Assembly: GCA_945869695.1 (NCBI GenBank)
Contig: CAMBPV010000029.1
Location: 1 to 32,596, forward strand
DNA from: Prosthecobacter debontii
Lineage (GTDB): Bacteria > Verrucomicrobiota > Verrucomicrobiia > Verrucomicrobiales > Verrucomicrobiaceae
Direction: 5' to 3'
DNA length: 32,596 nucleotides
Under the pieces are notes generated by a model that saw only the letters and a program-made list of their open reading frames with translations, did not search any database and was not told where the DNA came from. Positions 1 through 7,313 of this stretch are shown one piece after another. A program made the translations under genes and the position numbers. Position 1 is the stretch's first letter. Each line of letters starts with the position of its first letter.

Positions 1-47
1 GCGAGCACCGGAGAAACCATCCATACGCAGTCTGATGTATGATTTGA

Positions 48-102
48 GATGCCGAAGGCATCCAAGCGATTAGCCGGTGGTAGAGCGAAGCGAAACCACC
101 GG
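48..102. repeat. Left REP-like palindrome pair flanking the RAYT gene
   Basis: Two hairpins lie side by side. GATGCC-gaa-GGCATC spans 48-62. A second has arms CCGGTGGT (74-81) and ACCACCGG (95-102) around a GAGCGAAGCGA-type loop. The same two elements occur in reverse order and orientation at 658-718, so the transposase gene sits between mirror-image copies. This is the arrangement expected of REP sequences mobilised by RAYT transposases; the assignment to that system is inferred from the neighbour gene. Confidence 0.75.
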
Positions 103-122
103 ATAAGATGCGAAAACACCAT

Positions 123-139
123 GCATCCCGGAGGGATGC
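123..139. repeat. Inner left palindrome next to the RAYT start
   Basis: GCATCCC-gga-GGGATGC forms a 7-bp perfect stem with a 3-nt loop, 18 bp upstream of the transposase ATG. A matching hairpin, CATCCC-ttc-GGGATG, lies at 621-635 just beyond the gene's stop. The surrounding bases (GGGATGCCAGCGA here, and TGGCTGGCATCCC on the other side) are also inverted copies, which extends the mirror symmetry inward to the gene edges. Confidence 0.65.
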
Positions 140-157
140 CAGCGACCACACACCGCC

Positions 158-604
158 ATGCCATCGACATTTCTCGCTCTGCATTACCACATCGTGTTTT
201 CCACCAAGGACCGCATCCCATTGATCGACGCTTGCTGGCGTGAACGTCTGCACGAATATCTGGGCGGAACGGTAAGCGGACTCGGTGGATTCGCGCAAGG
301 AGTCGGCGGCGTAACCGATCATGTGCATTTGCTTGTTGGATTGAAGGCCACGCATTGTCTCGCCGATTTCATGCGGGAGCTGAAGAAGGCCTCGTCCGTG
401 TGGGTGCATGAGGAGATCAAGCTGCGGGAGTTTGCATGGCAGGAAGGCTACGGCGCGTTCACGGTGAGCCCGACGGCAAGACCTCAAGTGCAGAAATACA
501 TCGCGAACCAAGCGGAACATCATCGCGTGAAGTCGTTTCGGGAGGAGTTGGTAGAGTTTTTGAAGAAGGCTGGCGTGAAATACGAAGATCGGTATCTGGA
601 CTGA
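158..604 (+). CDS. REP-associated tyrosine transposase (RAYT, IS200/Y1 type)
   Basis: A 148-residue single-domain HUH nuclease of the Y1 transposase family. Visible hallmarks are the HUH triad His55-Val-His57 in DHVHLLV, the N-terminal ALHYHIVFSTK strand, the FAWQEGYGAF segment and the helix VQKYIANQAEHH, whose Tyr114 is the expected nucleophile. Such proteins nick and rejoin single-stranded DNA at hairpins. The short length and absence of a TnpB partner fit the RAYT branch rather than a full IS200/IS605 element. The start at 158 gives the usual family N-terminus; there is no Shine-Dalgarno sequence. Palindromes on both sides (48-139 and 621-718) are mirror copies and are probably its substrates. 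All key residues look intact, so it could be active. Confidence 0.9.
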   Translation: MPSTFLALHYHIVFSTKDRIPLIDACWRERLHEYLGGTVSGLGGFAQGVGGVTDHVHLLVGLKATHCLADFMRELKKASSVWVHEEIKLREFAWQEGYGAFTVSPTARPQVQKYIANQAEHHRVKSFREELVEFLKKAGVKYEDRYLD

Positions 605-620
605 TGAGCGATCTGGCTGG

Positions 621-635
621 CATCCCTTCGGGATG
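621..635. repeat. Inner right palindrome after the RAYT stop
   Basis: CATCCC-ttc-GGGATG is a 6-bp perfect stem with a 3-nt loop, 17 bp after the transposase stop codon. It is the inverted partner of the hairpin at 123-139 and could also act as a weak terminator, although no T-run follows. Confidence 0.6.
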
Positions 636-657
636 GGGGACTTTTCCGCCCGGTGAA

Positions 658-718
658 CCGGTGGTGTCATCGCTCCGCTCCTCAACCACCGGCTAATGGC
701 TTTGATGCCTTCGGCATC
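658..718. repeat. Right REP-like palindrome pair flanking the RAYT gene
   Basis: The arms CCGGTGGT (658-665) and ACCACCGG (685-692) enclose CGCTCCGCTCC. GATGCC-ttc-GGCATC follows at 704-718. Read on the minus strand this matches the left block at 48-102 almost base for base, including the ATTAGCCGGTGGT segment. It is the right end of the symmetrical RAYT/REP unit. Confidence 0.75.
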
Positions 719-809
719 GTTTGGGCGATGACGGTTGGCGGTCACTTTGACATGATGAGCGTTGATGGCTTTAGGTTTCATATTCTGATTGTCTCCCTAT
801 CTCATTGTC

Positions 810-3329
810 TCACTGCCCCGCCTTGCCCAAAAACACGGCACTCTGCACCAGTGCGTGGACGAGATCCCGCACGCGGTAGCCGTCTTGCGCGCAGGCATCG
901 AGCATCGCTTCGATGTCACGGCGGTCGGAGAACTGCACGGGGGTGCCGGTGGCATAGACCGTGAACTGGTGCAGGAGATTCCGTGCGAGCTGGCGTGGGT
1001 TGGCGGCGAAGAGGGCTTTCAGGTCGTGGATGTTGGCGAACTGGCGACCGTCAGCGAGTTGACCGCTGGCATCCACTTTGCCCGCGAGGGTGAAGGCAAA
1101 GTCGTGACCGGCTCGGTCGATGCCGGTGATGCGATCGCCATCGCTGGTGCCGCGATAGCGGGTGCGCCAGGCACCGAGGATGTCGAAGTTTTCAAGAGCG
1201 AGACCGACAGGATCAAACTTCGCGTGGCAGGTGGCGCAGGTTTTGGATTTCGTGTGCTGGGCGATGAGTTCGCGGATGGTTTTTGCACCGCGAATGTCTG
1301 GCTCTACGGCAGGAATACCTGGTGGTGGCGGCGGCGGATGCTGGCCGATGAGACGATCCATGATCCACACGCCGCGCAGCACGGGGGAGGTGCTGGTGCC
1401 GTTCGCGGACACTTTCAAAATGGAGCCCTGCGTGATGAGCCCGCCATACGGACTGCCCTTCGGCAGATTGATCCGACGCAGTGCGGAGCCTGTCACCTCA
1501 GGCAAGTCGTAGTGCCGCGCGAGACGGTCATTCACGAATGCGAACGCGCTCTTGATCAGCGAAGAGGCGGGCAGGTTGTCGCGCAGCATCGCGGTGAAGA
1601 ATGCACGGGTCTCCATGCCCATCGACTCGACGAGATAGTCATCGAGCCGATACTCAGGATAGAGCCGGATGTCAGGATCATCGCGGCGCAGTTCGCGAAG
1701 ATTGAGCCAGCAATCGGTGAAGTGATTCACGAAGCGCTCGAAGCCCGCACTGGAGATGAGCCGGTCCGTTTCCGCGCGCAGCATTGTGGGATCACGCAGC
1801 TTCTTTTGCGCCGCGAGAGTTGCGAGCTCGGCATCTGGTCTTGAGTCAGTCAGGAAATGAGAAAGCCGGTTCGCGATGGCAAAGTGGTCGTCGGCAGCGA
1901 TGGGCTCGCGCAGATACAAAAACAGATCGGAGCAAAGGAAGGCCTGATAACCTGCCAGCAAGGCCTCGGCGAGTGGCGCACCGTTTTGCAAAGCATCGAG
2001 CACGAGTTTCTCAAACGGTGGGACCGCTTCCACCGGCACTGGTTCGCGCGCGGCGAGGGCGATGAAACGTCGCAGCAGTCGTTTCGCGTCCTCGGCGGGC
2101 TTTGCTGATTTCACGTCGGCACCGAGGTCATCAAACAGCACGCGATGCGAATCAGGCGGCCAGGATGCCGGCGCGATGGGGCCTTCCATCTCCAGCCCTT
2201 GAAACGCAATGCCCGGCTGCCCGCCCTCCGGCAGCGGCGGATAGCGATAGTAACCCGTCTTGCCCTGCGCATCGATCTGCGGCACCGGCAGGCCGAGCAT
2301 GCCATACTCGAGGGTCTGGCCCGCGAGCAAATAGACCGTTGTTTCATACACGCCGCCTTCGGGCTGCACGTCGATGATGCCGCCCGTCACGCGCACATCT
2401 TCAGCGATGTCATGGTTTGTCGGCTTGCGCGCACGGAAGTTCATGGGGACGGGCTGCGTGCCTTTTTTGAAAACAAAGCCCTCCGTCTGCAGCACCGAAC
2501 GCGCGGAGAATCGCACGCGATACTCGCCCGTGGCGCTGGCGATGATGTTCTTCGGATACACCGCATACGGCCATCCCGGCGAACGGAACAAGGCGAACTC
2601 GATGTTCGGATCGGGCTCGGTTTCTTTGGCTTGGTCCGCGTTCTTTTGCTCCAGATCAAAGCCCTTACCATCCCGCGCATAGAACAGCGACTGCACACCA
2701 CCGGTGGTGCGATGAGGGCCGAGCTGCTTGCCGACCACTCGCGTCTTTTTCGATGTCGGCGGCCCAGGTGATGTCACCACGGCCTGCCGCAACGCCGACT
2801 CCACCGCATCCAGATAAGCCGTGAGCTGCACGTGCGAGATGTCCAGCGTGGACGCGACCTTGTCGAAGTGATGCGATTCTCGATCCGCAGGCAACATATC
2901 GCGAATATCCAAATGCGGCAGCGCGAGGAGGTCGCGCAAGTTTTGCTCAAACTCGATGCGATTGAGCCGCCGCATCGGCCCGCGTCCCTTCTGCGCTGTG
3001 GCCGCCGTGCTCGCCGCATGCAACGACGACTCCAAAGTCGCCAGCAAAGCCTTCCGATCCTCAGGCTTCAAGTCTTCCGACTTCGGCGGCATCTCGCCAT
3101 TCTCCACCCGATCAAACACCTGCACCCAGCGCTCCATTCCTTTTGGATCCGCCAAATCAAACGTCAGCGCCGTGAGATCGAGCTTGCCCTTCTTCGTCTC
3201 CGCATCGTGGCAATCGGTGCAGTTCTGCTCGATGAGAGTGGCGATAGGCTGCGGTGGCTTATCGGCTGCATGCAGCGCGGCCAGCGATGCGAGCAGCAGC
3301 GCAGCTAGAGAGTGGAAATAGGCTTTCAT
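810..3329 (-). CDS. Secreted DUF1592-family cytochrome-like protein (Planctomycete cytochrome C type)
   Basis: An 839-residue exported protein of the PSCyt1/DUF1587/DUF1595/DUF1592/DUF1588/DUF1585 family, abundant in Planctomycetota and Verrucomicrobiota. A signal peptide covers residues 1-22. A c-type haem motif CTDCH is at 37-41, and a second CxxCH (CATCH) is at 698-702 in the DUF1588 part, followed by the DPVGLALENFD signature. The DUF1587 motif RRLNRIEFEQNLRDLLAL starts near 120. The domain order and length are normal. The family is presumed to do periplasmic or surface redox chemistry on polymers, but the reaction is not established. The usual DUF1552 or DUF1501 companion gene is absent on both sides. 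It is divergent from the AraC gene, with about 80 bp between the two starts. Confidence 0.88.
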   Translation of the reverse strand: MKAYFHSLAALLLASLAALHAADKPPQPIATLIEQNCTDCHDAETKKGKLDLTALTFDLADPKGMERWVQVFDRVENGEMPPKSEDLKPEDRKALLATLESSLHAASTAATAQKGRGPMRRLNRIEFEQNLRDLLALPHLDIRDMLPADRESHHFDKVASTLDISHVQLTAYLDAVESALRQAVVTSPGPPTSKKTRVVGKQLGPHRTTGGVQSLFYARDGKGFDLEQKNADQAKETEPDPNIEFALFRSPGWPYAVYPKNIIASATGEYRVRFSARSVLQTEGFVFKKGTQPVPMNFRARKPTNHDIAEDVRVTGGIIDVQPEGGVYETTVYLLAGQTLEYGMLGLPVPQIDAQGKTGYYRYPPLPEGGQPGIAFQGLEMEGPIAPASWPPDSHRVLFDDLGADVKSAKPAEDAKRLLRRFIALAAREPVPVEAVPPFEKLVLDALQNGAPLAEALLAGYQAFLCSDLFLYLREPIAADDHFAIANRLSHFLTDSRPDAELATLAAQKKLRDPTMLRAETDRLISSAGFERFVNHFTDCWLNLRELRRDDPDIRLYPEYRLDDYLVESMGMETRAFFTAMLRDNLPASSLIKSAFAFVNDRLARHYDLPEVTGSALRRINLPKGSPYGGLITQGSILKVSANGTSTSPVLRGVWIMDRLIGQHPPPPPPGIPAVEPDIRGAKTIRELIAQHTKSKTCATCHAKFDPVGLALENFDILGAWRTRYRGTSDGDRITGIDRAGHDFAFTLAGKVDASGQLADGRQFANIHDLKALFAANPRQLARNLLHQFTVYATGTPVQFSDRRDIEAMLDACAQDGYRVRDLVHALVQSAVFLGKAGQ

Positions 3330-3409
3330 GGATGGAATGTCTCAAAAGAGAACGTCGGGAACCATGCTCTCTGAATTGAAAGAATGACCTGTTGCATGTA
3401 GATCCTGAC

Positions 3410-4297
3410 ATGAGCAACGAAGCCGATCCCAACCTTTACTTCAGCACGCCAGGCCCCTGGAATGTGAACGTCACACGCCCCATCCATTCGCCACTGGGGG
3501 AGATCGTCTATGCAGGCACCAAATGGGGCAGCCAGGCCACCTACGCTCACGCGCCGCCGCCGAAGTTCATGCGCCCCACACCGCACTTTTTGCTCGTGCT
3601 CACCCTGGAAGGCAAAGCCAGCTACATGGACGAAACGGGACTGCGTTGCTCGCTGCAACCCGGCTCCCTCATCTGGGCTGTCCCCGGCGTGAATCAAAGC
3701 TACGGACCCAAACCCGGCGAGCGCTGGAGCGAGCTGTTTCTTTGGTTTCGCGGCCCCCTGTTTGAGGCCTGGCAAGGCAGTGGATTTCCTGGTGAACGCA
3801 GCCGCTACCTTGAACTCAACCCGCTGAACTACTGGACGGATCGCCTGCGCCGCATCCTCCAACCCTCGCCCGAAGCCCCTGCTGAGTCCGACCTCGCGCG
3901 GATCTGCCACTTTCAGCAATGGTTGGCCGATGCGCTTCAGTTTGAAGACAAGCGCACCCAAACCACCGAAACACTGCAATGGCGCGAGAGAGCGGAGCAG
4001 AAGCTGAGCACCGGCCGCCTCACTGATCCATCGTTGGAAGAGATTGCTCGCTCGATGGGCATGTCCTACAGCGCCTTTCGCAAACGCTTCGTGCAAATGA
4101 CCGGCAAAAGCCCCGGCGAATTCCGCGCCGACGAAATCGTGCTCCGCGCCTGCTCCCAGCTTCTCGAAACCAACCACAACCTCGCCACCATCGCCGCCGA
4201 CCTCGGCTTCCACGACGCCTTCCATCTCTCGAAGCGCTTCAAGCAAGTCGTCGGCATGTCCCCGCAGGATTTCCGAAGGCAGAACCGAGGGAGGTAA
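3410..4297 (+). CDS. AraC family transcriptional regulator
   Basis: A 295-residue protein with an N-terminal cupin-like sensor (about 25-160) and a C-terminal AraC double helix-turn-helix (about 205-290). In the latter, LEEIARSMGMSYSAFRKRF is the first HTH and LATIAADLGFHDAFHLSKRFK the second, ending in the typical GMSPQDFRR. Such proteins usually sense a small sugar-like ligand and activate neighbouring catabolic genes. I chose ATG 3410; an in-frame TTG at 3392 is also possible. A weak promoter-like pair TTGAAA (3376-3381) and TAGATC (3399-3404) would put the transcript start almost at ATG 3410, giving a leaderless message. The divergently transcribed DUF1592 gene is the most likely target. 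Confidence 0.9.
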   Translation: MSNEADPNLYFSTPGPWNVNVTRPIHSPLGEIVYAGTKWGSQATYAHAPPPKFMRPTPHFLLVLTLEGKASYMDETGLRCSLQPGSLIWAVPGVNQSYGPKPGERWSELFLWFRGPLFEAWQGSGFPGERSRYLELNPLNYWTDRLRRILQPSPEAPAESDLARICHFQQWLADALQFEDKRTQTTETLQWRERAEQKLSTGRLTDPSLEEIARSMGMSYSAFRKRFVQMTGKSPGEFRADEIVLRACSQLLETNHNLATIAADLGFHDAFHLSKRFKQVVGMSPQDFRRQNRGR

Positions 4298-4312
4298 GAA
4301 AACAGATCTCTC

Positions 4313-4330
4313 TCCTGCCGCCAAGCAGGA
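4313..4330. terminator. Small hairpin between convergent AraC and Fic genes
   Basis: TCCTGC and GCAGGA form a 6-bp stem with a 6-nt loop, placed between the stop codons of two converging genes (4297 and 4357). There is no clear T-run on either strand, so termination is a positional inference. Confidence 0.3.
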
Positions 4331-4356
4331 AACCCTACTCCGATCGAAGTCGAAGG

Positions 4357-5481
4357 TCATGGCTTGAGCGTGATGGAAAGATGGTAGCGGGTGCTCTTGA
4401 GGGTTCCGGTGCGAACGAGGGCTTGCTTCTCCACGAGGTCTTGCAAATCACGAGTGGCTGTGGCTCGCGAGGTTCCGGTGAGGCGGATATAATTTTCGGC
4501 GCTGAGTCCGCCTTTGAATCCACTTGGGCCTTCGCGCATCATGCGGGCGATGACCTTGTCTTGTCGTTTGTTGAGCTGCCCTCGTAGGCGGTCGTAGAAC
4601 TTGGTCCTGGAGATCAGGAAATCGACCAGCTCTTGGGAGTGCGCCAGAGCGTCGAGCACTGTTTCGGCGAAATAGTTGAGCCAAGTTGTAATCTCGTTCC
4701 CCTTGTTGCTGCGTTCCAGGATGTTGTAGTAGGTCTTGCGGCCACGATTGATGGTGAGAGACAGCGCGATAAGCGCGGCGTGTCCCAGGCCCTCGGAAAT
4801 GGCCTTCTCGGCGATGGCGCGACCAATGCGACCATTTCCATCTTCAAACGGGTGGATGGTGACGAAGAAGAGATGCGCGATGCCGGCGCGGGTGAGAATG
4901 GGCAGCGGTGTCTTGCCCTTGGGCGAGGTGCGGGTGAACCACTGCATGAAGCGTTTCATCTCGGCGGGCACGGTAGATGATGAAGGTGCTTCAAAGTGAA
5001 CTTTAGGATTGTGAAGCGGACCTGATACGACCTGCATCGGATTGGAGCCAGTGCGGTAGCTGCCGATGTTGGCGAGGTCGCGTCTGCCGTTCATGAGCGA
5101 TTCGTGCCAGCGAAAGAGTAGGGTGTCGCACATTGGCACCTCGAACTCGCGATAGAGTTCTACCATCATCTGGGCGATGCCTTGCTCGGCAGGCGGGATC
5201 TTGCGATTGTCCGTGGCGAGGCCAAAGTTGCGGCGGATGGAGGATTGCAGGCTGTCGCGATTCAAAATCTCGCCCTCGATCTCGGAAGTGTTGAGAGCTT
5301 CCTCGCTGATGAGTTCGACGGTGATCTGCTCTTTGTCGCCTACGTTGATGTGGCGGATACTGCCTGAGAACACACCCGATTGCCGCAGGAATTCAGCCTC
5401 CAAGACGTCCAGTTTGGTGCGATCGTAACGGAAGTCCGGCCAATCCGCTTGTTGCCAGTTCCAGTGGTTCCAGTCTTCCAT
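4357..5481 (-). CDS. Fic-domain protein, probable self-inhibited AMP-transferase (class II)
   Basis: A 374-residue cytoplasmic protein. The Fic core motif is complete: His210-Pro-Phe-Glu-Asp214-Gly-Asn216-Gly-Arg218-Ile-Gly-Arg221. An N-terminal inhibitory helix motif [S/T]xxxE[G/N] is present as TSEIEG at 65-70, which places it among class II Fic proteins that block their own active site. The C-terminus (about 305-374) is a winged-helix-like segment containing LTGTSRATATRDLQDLV, suggesting DNA binding or partner recognition. Fic enzymes transfer AMP (sometimes other groups) to hydroxyl side chains; the target is unknown. Unlike its neighbours it has a clean Shine-Dalgarno sequence (AAGGAG, 9 nt before the ATG). 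There is no adjacent antitoxin gene, as expected when inhibition is internal. Confidence 0.92.
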   Translation of the reverse strand: MEDWNHWNWQQADWPDFRYDRTKLDVLEAEFLRQSGVFSGSIRHINVGDKEQITVELISEEALNTSEIEGEILNRDSLQSSIRRNFGLATDNRKIPPAEQGIAQMMVELYREFEVPMCDTLLFRWHESLMNGRRDLANIGSYRTGSNPMQVVSGPLHNPKVHFEAPSSSTVPAEMKRFMQWFTRTSPKGKTPLPILTRAGIAHLFFVTIHPFEDGNGRIGRAIAEKAISEGLGHAALIALSLTINRGRKTYYNILERSNKGNEITTWLNYFAETVLDALAHSQELVDFLISRTKFYDRLRGQLNKRQDKVIARMMREGPSGFKGGLSAENYIRLTGTSRATATRDLQDLVEKQALVRTGTLKSTRYHLSITLKP

Positions 5482-5771
5482 GATGCAAAGCTCCTTCGTT
5501 TATGCCTCATCATCATGCCAGATTGTGAGTTATAAAGCCAGCGTTTATTGCTCACAAAGAGAGCGGGGAAATCCACTCCAAGCGAAAGTGTGCAGCCCGG
5601 CCAGCGGCGCGAGCAGGAGGGCAGTGAGAGCGGAGCGAGCCGTAGCGCAGCGAAGATAGCCGACGAAGTTTTGATCCTGGAAATGTCGGCAAACAGCCTG
5701 CCAAGCTGATTTCAAAAAGATGCAGGCAACGGTGAGAGTGTGTTTCATGGGTGAAAAGAGGTGCAGATGGT
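5482..5771. other. Gene-poor stretch with repeat-like GAGCGGAGCGAG motif
   Basis: This stretch upstream of the Fic gene holds no well-supported gene. At 5626-5665 it carries a GAGCGGAGCGAG / GCGCAGCGAAG motif that echoes the loop of the REP hairpins at 81-92 and 671-684. A minus-strand reading frame (5545-5775) covers it and is listed separately as a possible remnant. Confidence 0.35.
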
Positions 5772-5775
5772 TCAT
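5545..5775 (-). CDS. Small ORF with signal-like segments, probable gene remnant
   Basis: Up to 76 residues, or 67 from the second ATG at 5748. The ATG at 5775 overlaps the preceding stop as ATGA, suggesting translational coupling. The peptide has two hydrophobic stretches, MKHTLTVACIFL and ALTALLLAPLAGLH. The second resembles the export signals of neighbouring secreted proteins, for example the DUF1592 protein at 810-3329. It ends soon afterwards without a recognisable domain. I do not recognise a function; it is probably the start of a secreted gene truncated by the rearrangement seen just upstream. Confidence 0.25.
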   Translation of the reverse strand: MNHLHLFSPMKHTLTVACIFLKSAWQAVCRHFQDQNFVGYLRCATARSALTALLLAPLAGLHTFAWSGFPRSLCEQ

Positions 5776-6272
5776 GGCACCACGCGCACGCTTAACGAGG
5801 TGACCGTCACACTGGCGGCTGACGTGAAGGTGAAGTCGTTGGTGCCGCGCTTGAGCGCTGACTTCAGAGCGGCAGACGAAAGCGTGAGTGTGAAGCTGGC
5901 TTTGGCGGGTGTGGATTTCAGTTCTTGGAGCGTTTGTCCGTTGAGGGTGATGGCGGGGGCCTCGGTGTTGCCTTCGCTTTTGAAAAGGATCTCCAGGGTG
6001 GCTTCCTTGGCCTTCGCGGGATCATCGGTGATGACCAGATGCGCGGTGGCGGGAGTGCCGGGCTTCAAGGTCATGAGCTGCGCCTCGCCGAGCGAACTCC
6101 AGGGGCCGCCCCTGCGCATGTCGATGTCGCAGAAGTATTCCTTGGGCAGTTCCGCCAGCTTCGCGCGGTCGCCAAACTCGTCGAACAGCGGCATCTCGTC
6201 GCGGAGGTAGAAGTTGAAGAAATACAATCCGTCCGCGCCTTTCTCCCAGAACCACGCGCTCGCATTCCATCC
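5772..6272 (-). pseudogene. C-terminal fragment of a secreted glycosidase-like gene
   Basis: In frame up to 6272 the minus strand reads GWNASAWFWEKGADGLY followed by FFNFYLRDEMPLFDEFGD. The pattern W-x-x-G-A-D-G-[IL]-Y-x-F-N-F, then an LFDEFGD-like run, resembles the end of TIM-barrel glycosidase-like secreted proteins of this phylum group. It is followed by about 100 residues of beta-sandwich-like sequence ending in SVRVVP. No start or catalytic region is present, because upstream the sequence turns into the IclR coding frame. The first internal ATG is at 6227 but would yield only 151 residues. Family membership is from memory of the motif and is moderately sure; the truncation is clear. Confidence 0.5.
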
Positions 6273-6861
6273 GCAGCGCCTCCTTCGTCGTGATCGTGCG
6301 CGCGGTGAAACGCGCCAACTTCAATCGCTGGATCGTGCGCTCGCAGGCCTTCGGATGCTGAAAGGCCAGAAGCACCTTGCCGGGAGCGTTGTTGTGCAGT
6401 GGAAAACGCAGGCCGATCTCCACGCAGATGCGCACCGCCTGCGTGCTCTCCACCTGCTCGATGATCACGCCCTCATCCCCGATGGGAATGCCGAGCTGCA
6501 CCGTCTCGCCCACCGCATCCCGCAGCGCCCGCATCGGCTCCAGCGCACACTCCACGAGGCTCACGCGGCCCACACGCGGATGCCCCAACCGCAGCAGTTT
6601 GCCCGTGAGCCGGATGATCATCGTCGCCTCATCGCGCTCCACATAGCCGCGCACCATCAAGGTCTGCACCAGCCGCGAGGTCGAGTTCTTCGGGCTGCCG
6701 ATGACGCGGCTGATCTCCGACAAACTCATCCCCTCCGGTCTCCCATCCAGCGCCTCCAGAATCGCCAGCCCCCGGTCCAGCGCCGGTGCCTCAATGTTCG
6801 CACTCACAGCGCTCTTGGAACGCTTCTGTGCCGTATTTGGAACGTGTTCTATGGGTGTCAC
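6022..6861 (-). CDS. IclR family regulator with lost and replaced C-terminus
   Basis: The reading frame shows a normal IclR N-terminus from a GTG at 6861: LDRGLAILEALDGRPEGMSL, then a winged helix (SEISRVIGSPKNSTSRLVQTL, RGYVERDEAT), then the effector domain including LHNNAPGKVLLAF near residue 155. Identity stops near residue 200 (ALRMECERV, DNA about 6260). From there the frame reads Arg-rich nonsense that is the out-of-phase copy of the glycosidase-like fragment (5772-6272). About 55-60 residues of the ligand-binding domain are therefore missing. The frame stays open upstream to an ATG at 7065, but that extension looks non-coding. DNA binding could survive; ligand control probably does not. 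An assembly misjoin is possible. Confidence 0.7.
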   Translation of the reverse strand: MTPIEHVPNTAQKRSKSAVSANIEAPALDRGLAILEALDGRPEGMSLSEISRVIGSPKNSTSRLVQTLMVRGYVERDEATMIIRLTGKLLRLGHPRVGRVSLVECALEPMRALRDAVGETVQLGIPIGDEGVIIEQVESTQAVRICVEIGLRFPLHNNAPGKVLLAFQHPKACERTIQRLKLARFTARTITTKEALRMECERVVLGERRGRIVFLQLLPPRRDAAVRRVWRPREAGGTAQGILLRHRHAQGRPLEFARRGAAHDLEARHSRHRASGHHR

Positions 6862-7313
6862 GTGCGTTATACCCGCGCAGCGGCGTTTTCTTGCGGGAAA
6901 ATTTCGAACAGACGAAAAGGTTTGAGGAATAGTTCGAACGGCACTTCGTGGTTCTGCTACAACATCACCCACGTCAGCGCCTTCCGCGAGATGGTGATGA
7001 AGGAGACTCTCGAGTCCTTGTGCCTTTTTTGACTCCACCAGCAGCCAACTGAGCCAAGACAGCATAACTTTCTATGCCACGTTTCGAGAAGTGAAACCTA
7101 CCCTCACCATCGTCGCCCTGGCATCGCTTTTATGGTCTGCTGAGATCATCGCAGGCCAGCTGGCGGAACATCTCTTTGCCCACGCCGAGAATGAACTAAA
7201 CGAGCTCGATGGGAGGGGCTCGCTAAAAACAGCAGCTTGGCTGCCAGCGGGCGGTTATTGGTCATACTGATTTTCAAGCTCCCCTACCCCATTCTTCCGC
7301 CTCTCTTCTGCTT
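6862..7313. other. Intergenic stretch with orphan coding-like segment
   Basis: This stretch between the broken IclR gene and the oxidoreductase operon contains no complete gene I can name. At 6931-7032 the plus strand reads a segment with almost every third base G or C (NGTSWFCYNITHVSAFREMV...), ended by TGA, that looks like a piece of a real protein. Two copies of TTCGAAC, at 6903-6909 and 6933-6939, lie upstream of the IclR start. A short GTG-initiated frame at 7091-7270 is listed separately. Confidence 0.4.
7091..7270 (+). CDS. Possible small secreted peptide (hypothetical)
   Basis: A GTG-started frame of 59 residues with a signal-like N-terminus (KPTLTIVALASLLWSAEIIAG) and an acidic middle (HAENELNELDG). 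It has no Shine-Dalgarno sequence and no recognised family. It ends 43 bp before the oxidoreductase gene on the same strand. It could be a small leader gene, a remnant from the adjacent scarred region, or chance. Confidence 0.22.
   Translation: MKPTLTIVALASLLWSAEIIAGQLAEHLFAHAENELNELDGRGSLKTAAWLPAGGYWSY

Noticed and set aside
789..1844. Plus-strand frame of about 350 codons opposite the DUF1592 gene
   Set aside because: It is a shadow of the minus-strand coding frame; the minus product has a signal peptide and two haem motifs.
3326..4360. Minus-strand frame of about 344 codons opposite the AraC gene
   Set aside because: The plus strand encodes a full AraC regulator with both HTH motifs, and the minus product shows nothing known.
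6214..7032. Plus-strand frame (about 272 codons) opposite the IclR gene treated as one protein
   Set aside because: Most of it is the His/Arg-rich complement of IclR. Only the last 33 codons look coding, and these are reported as a fragment.
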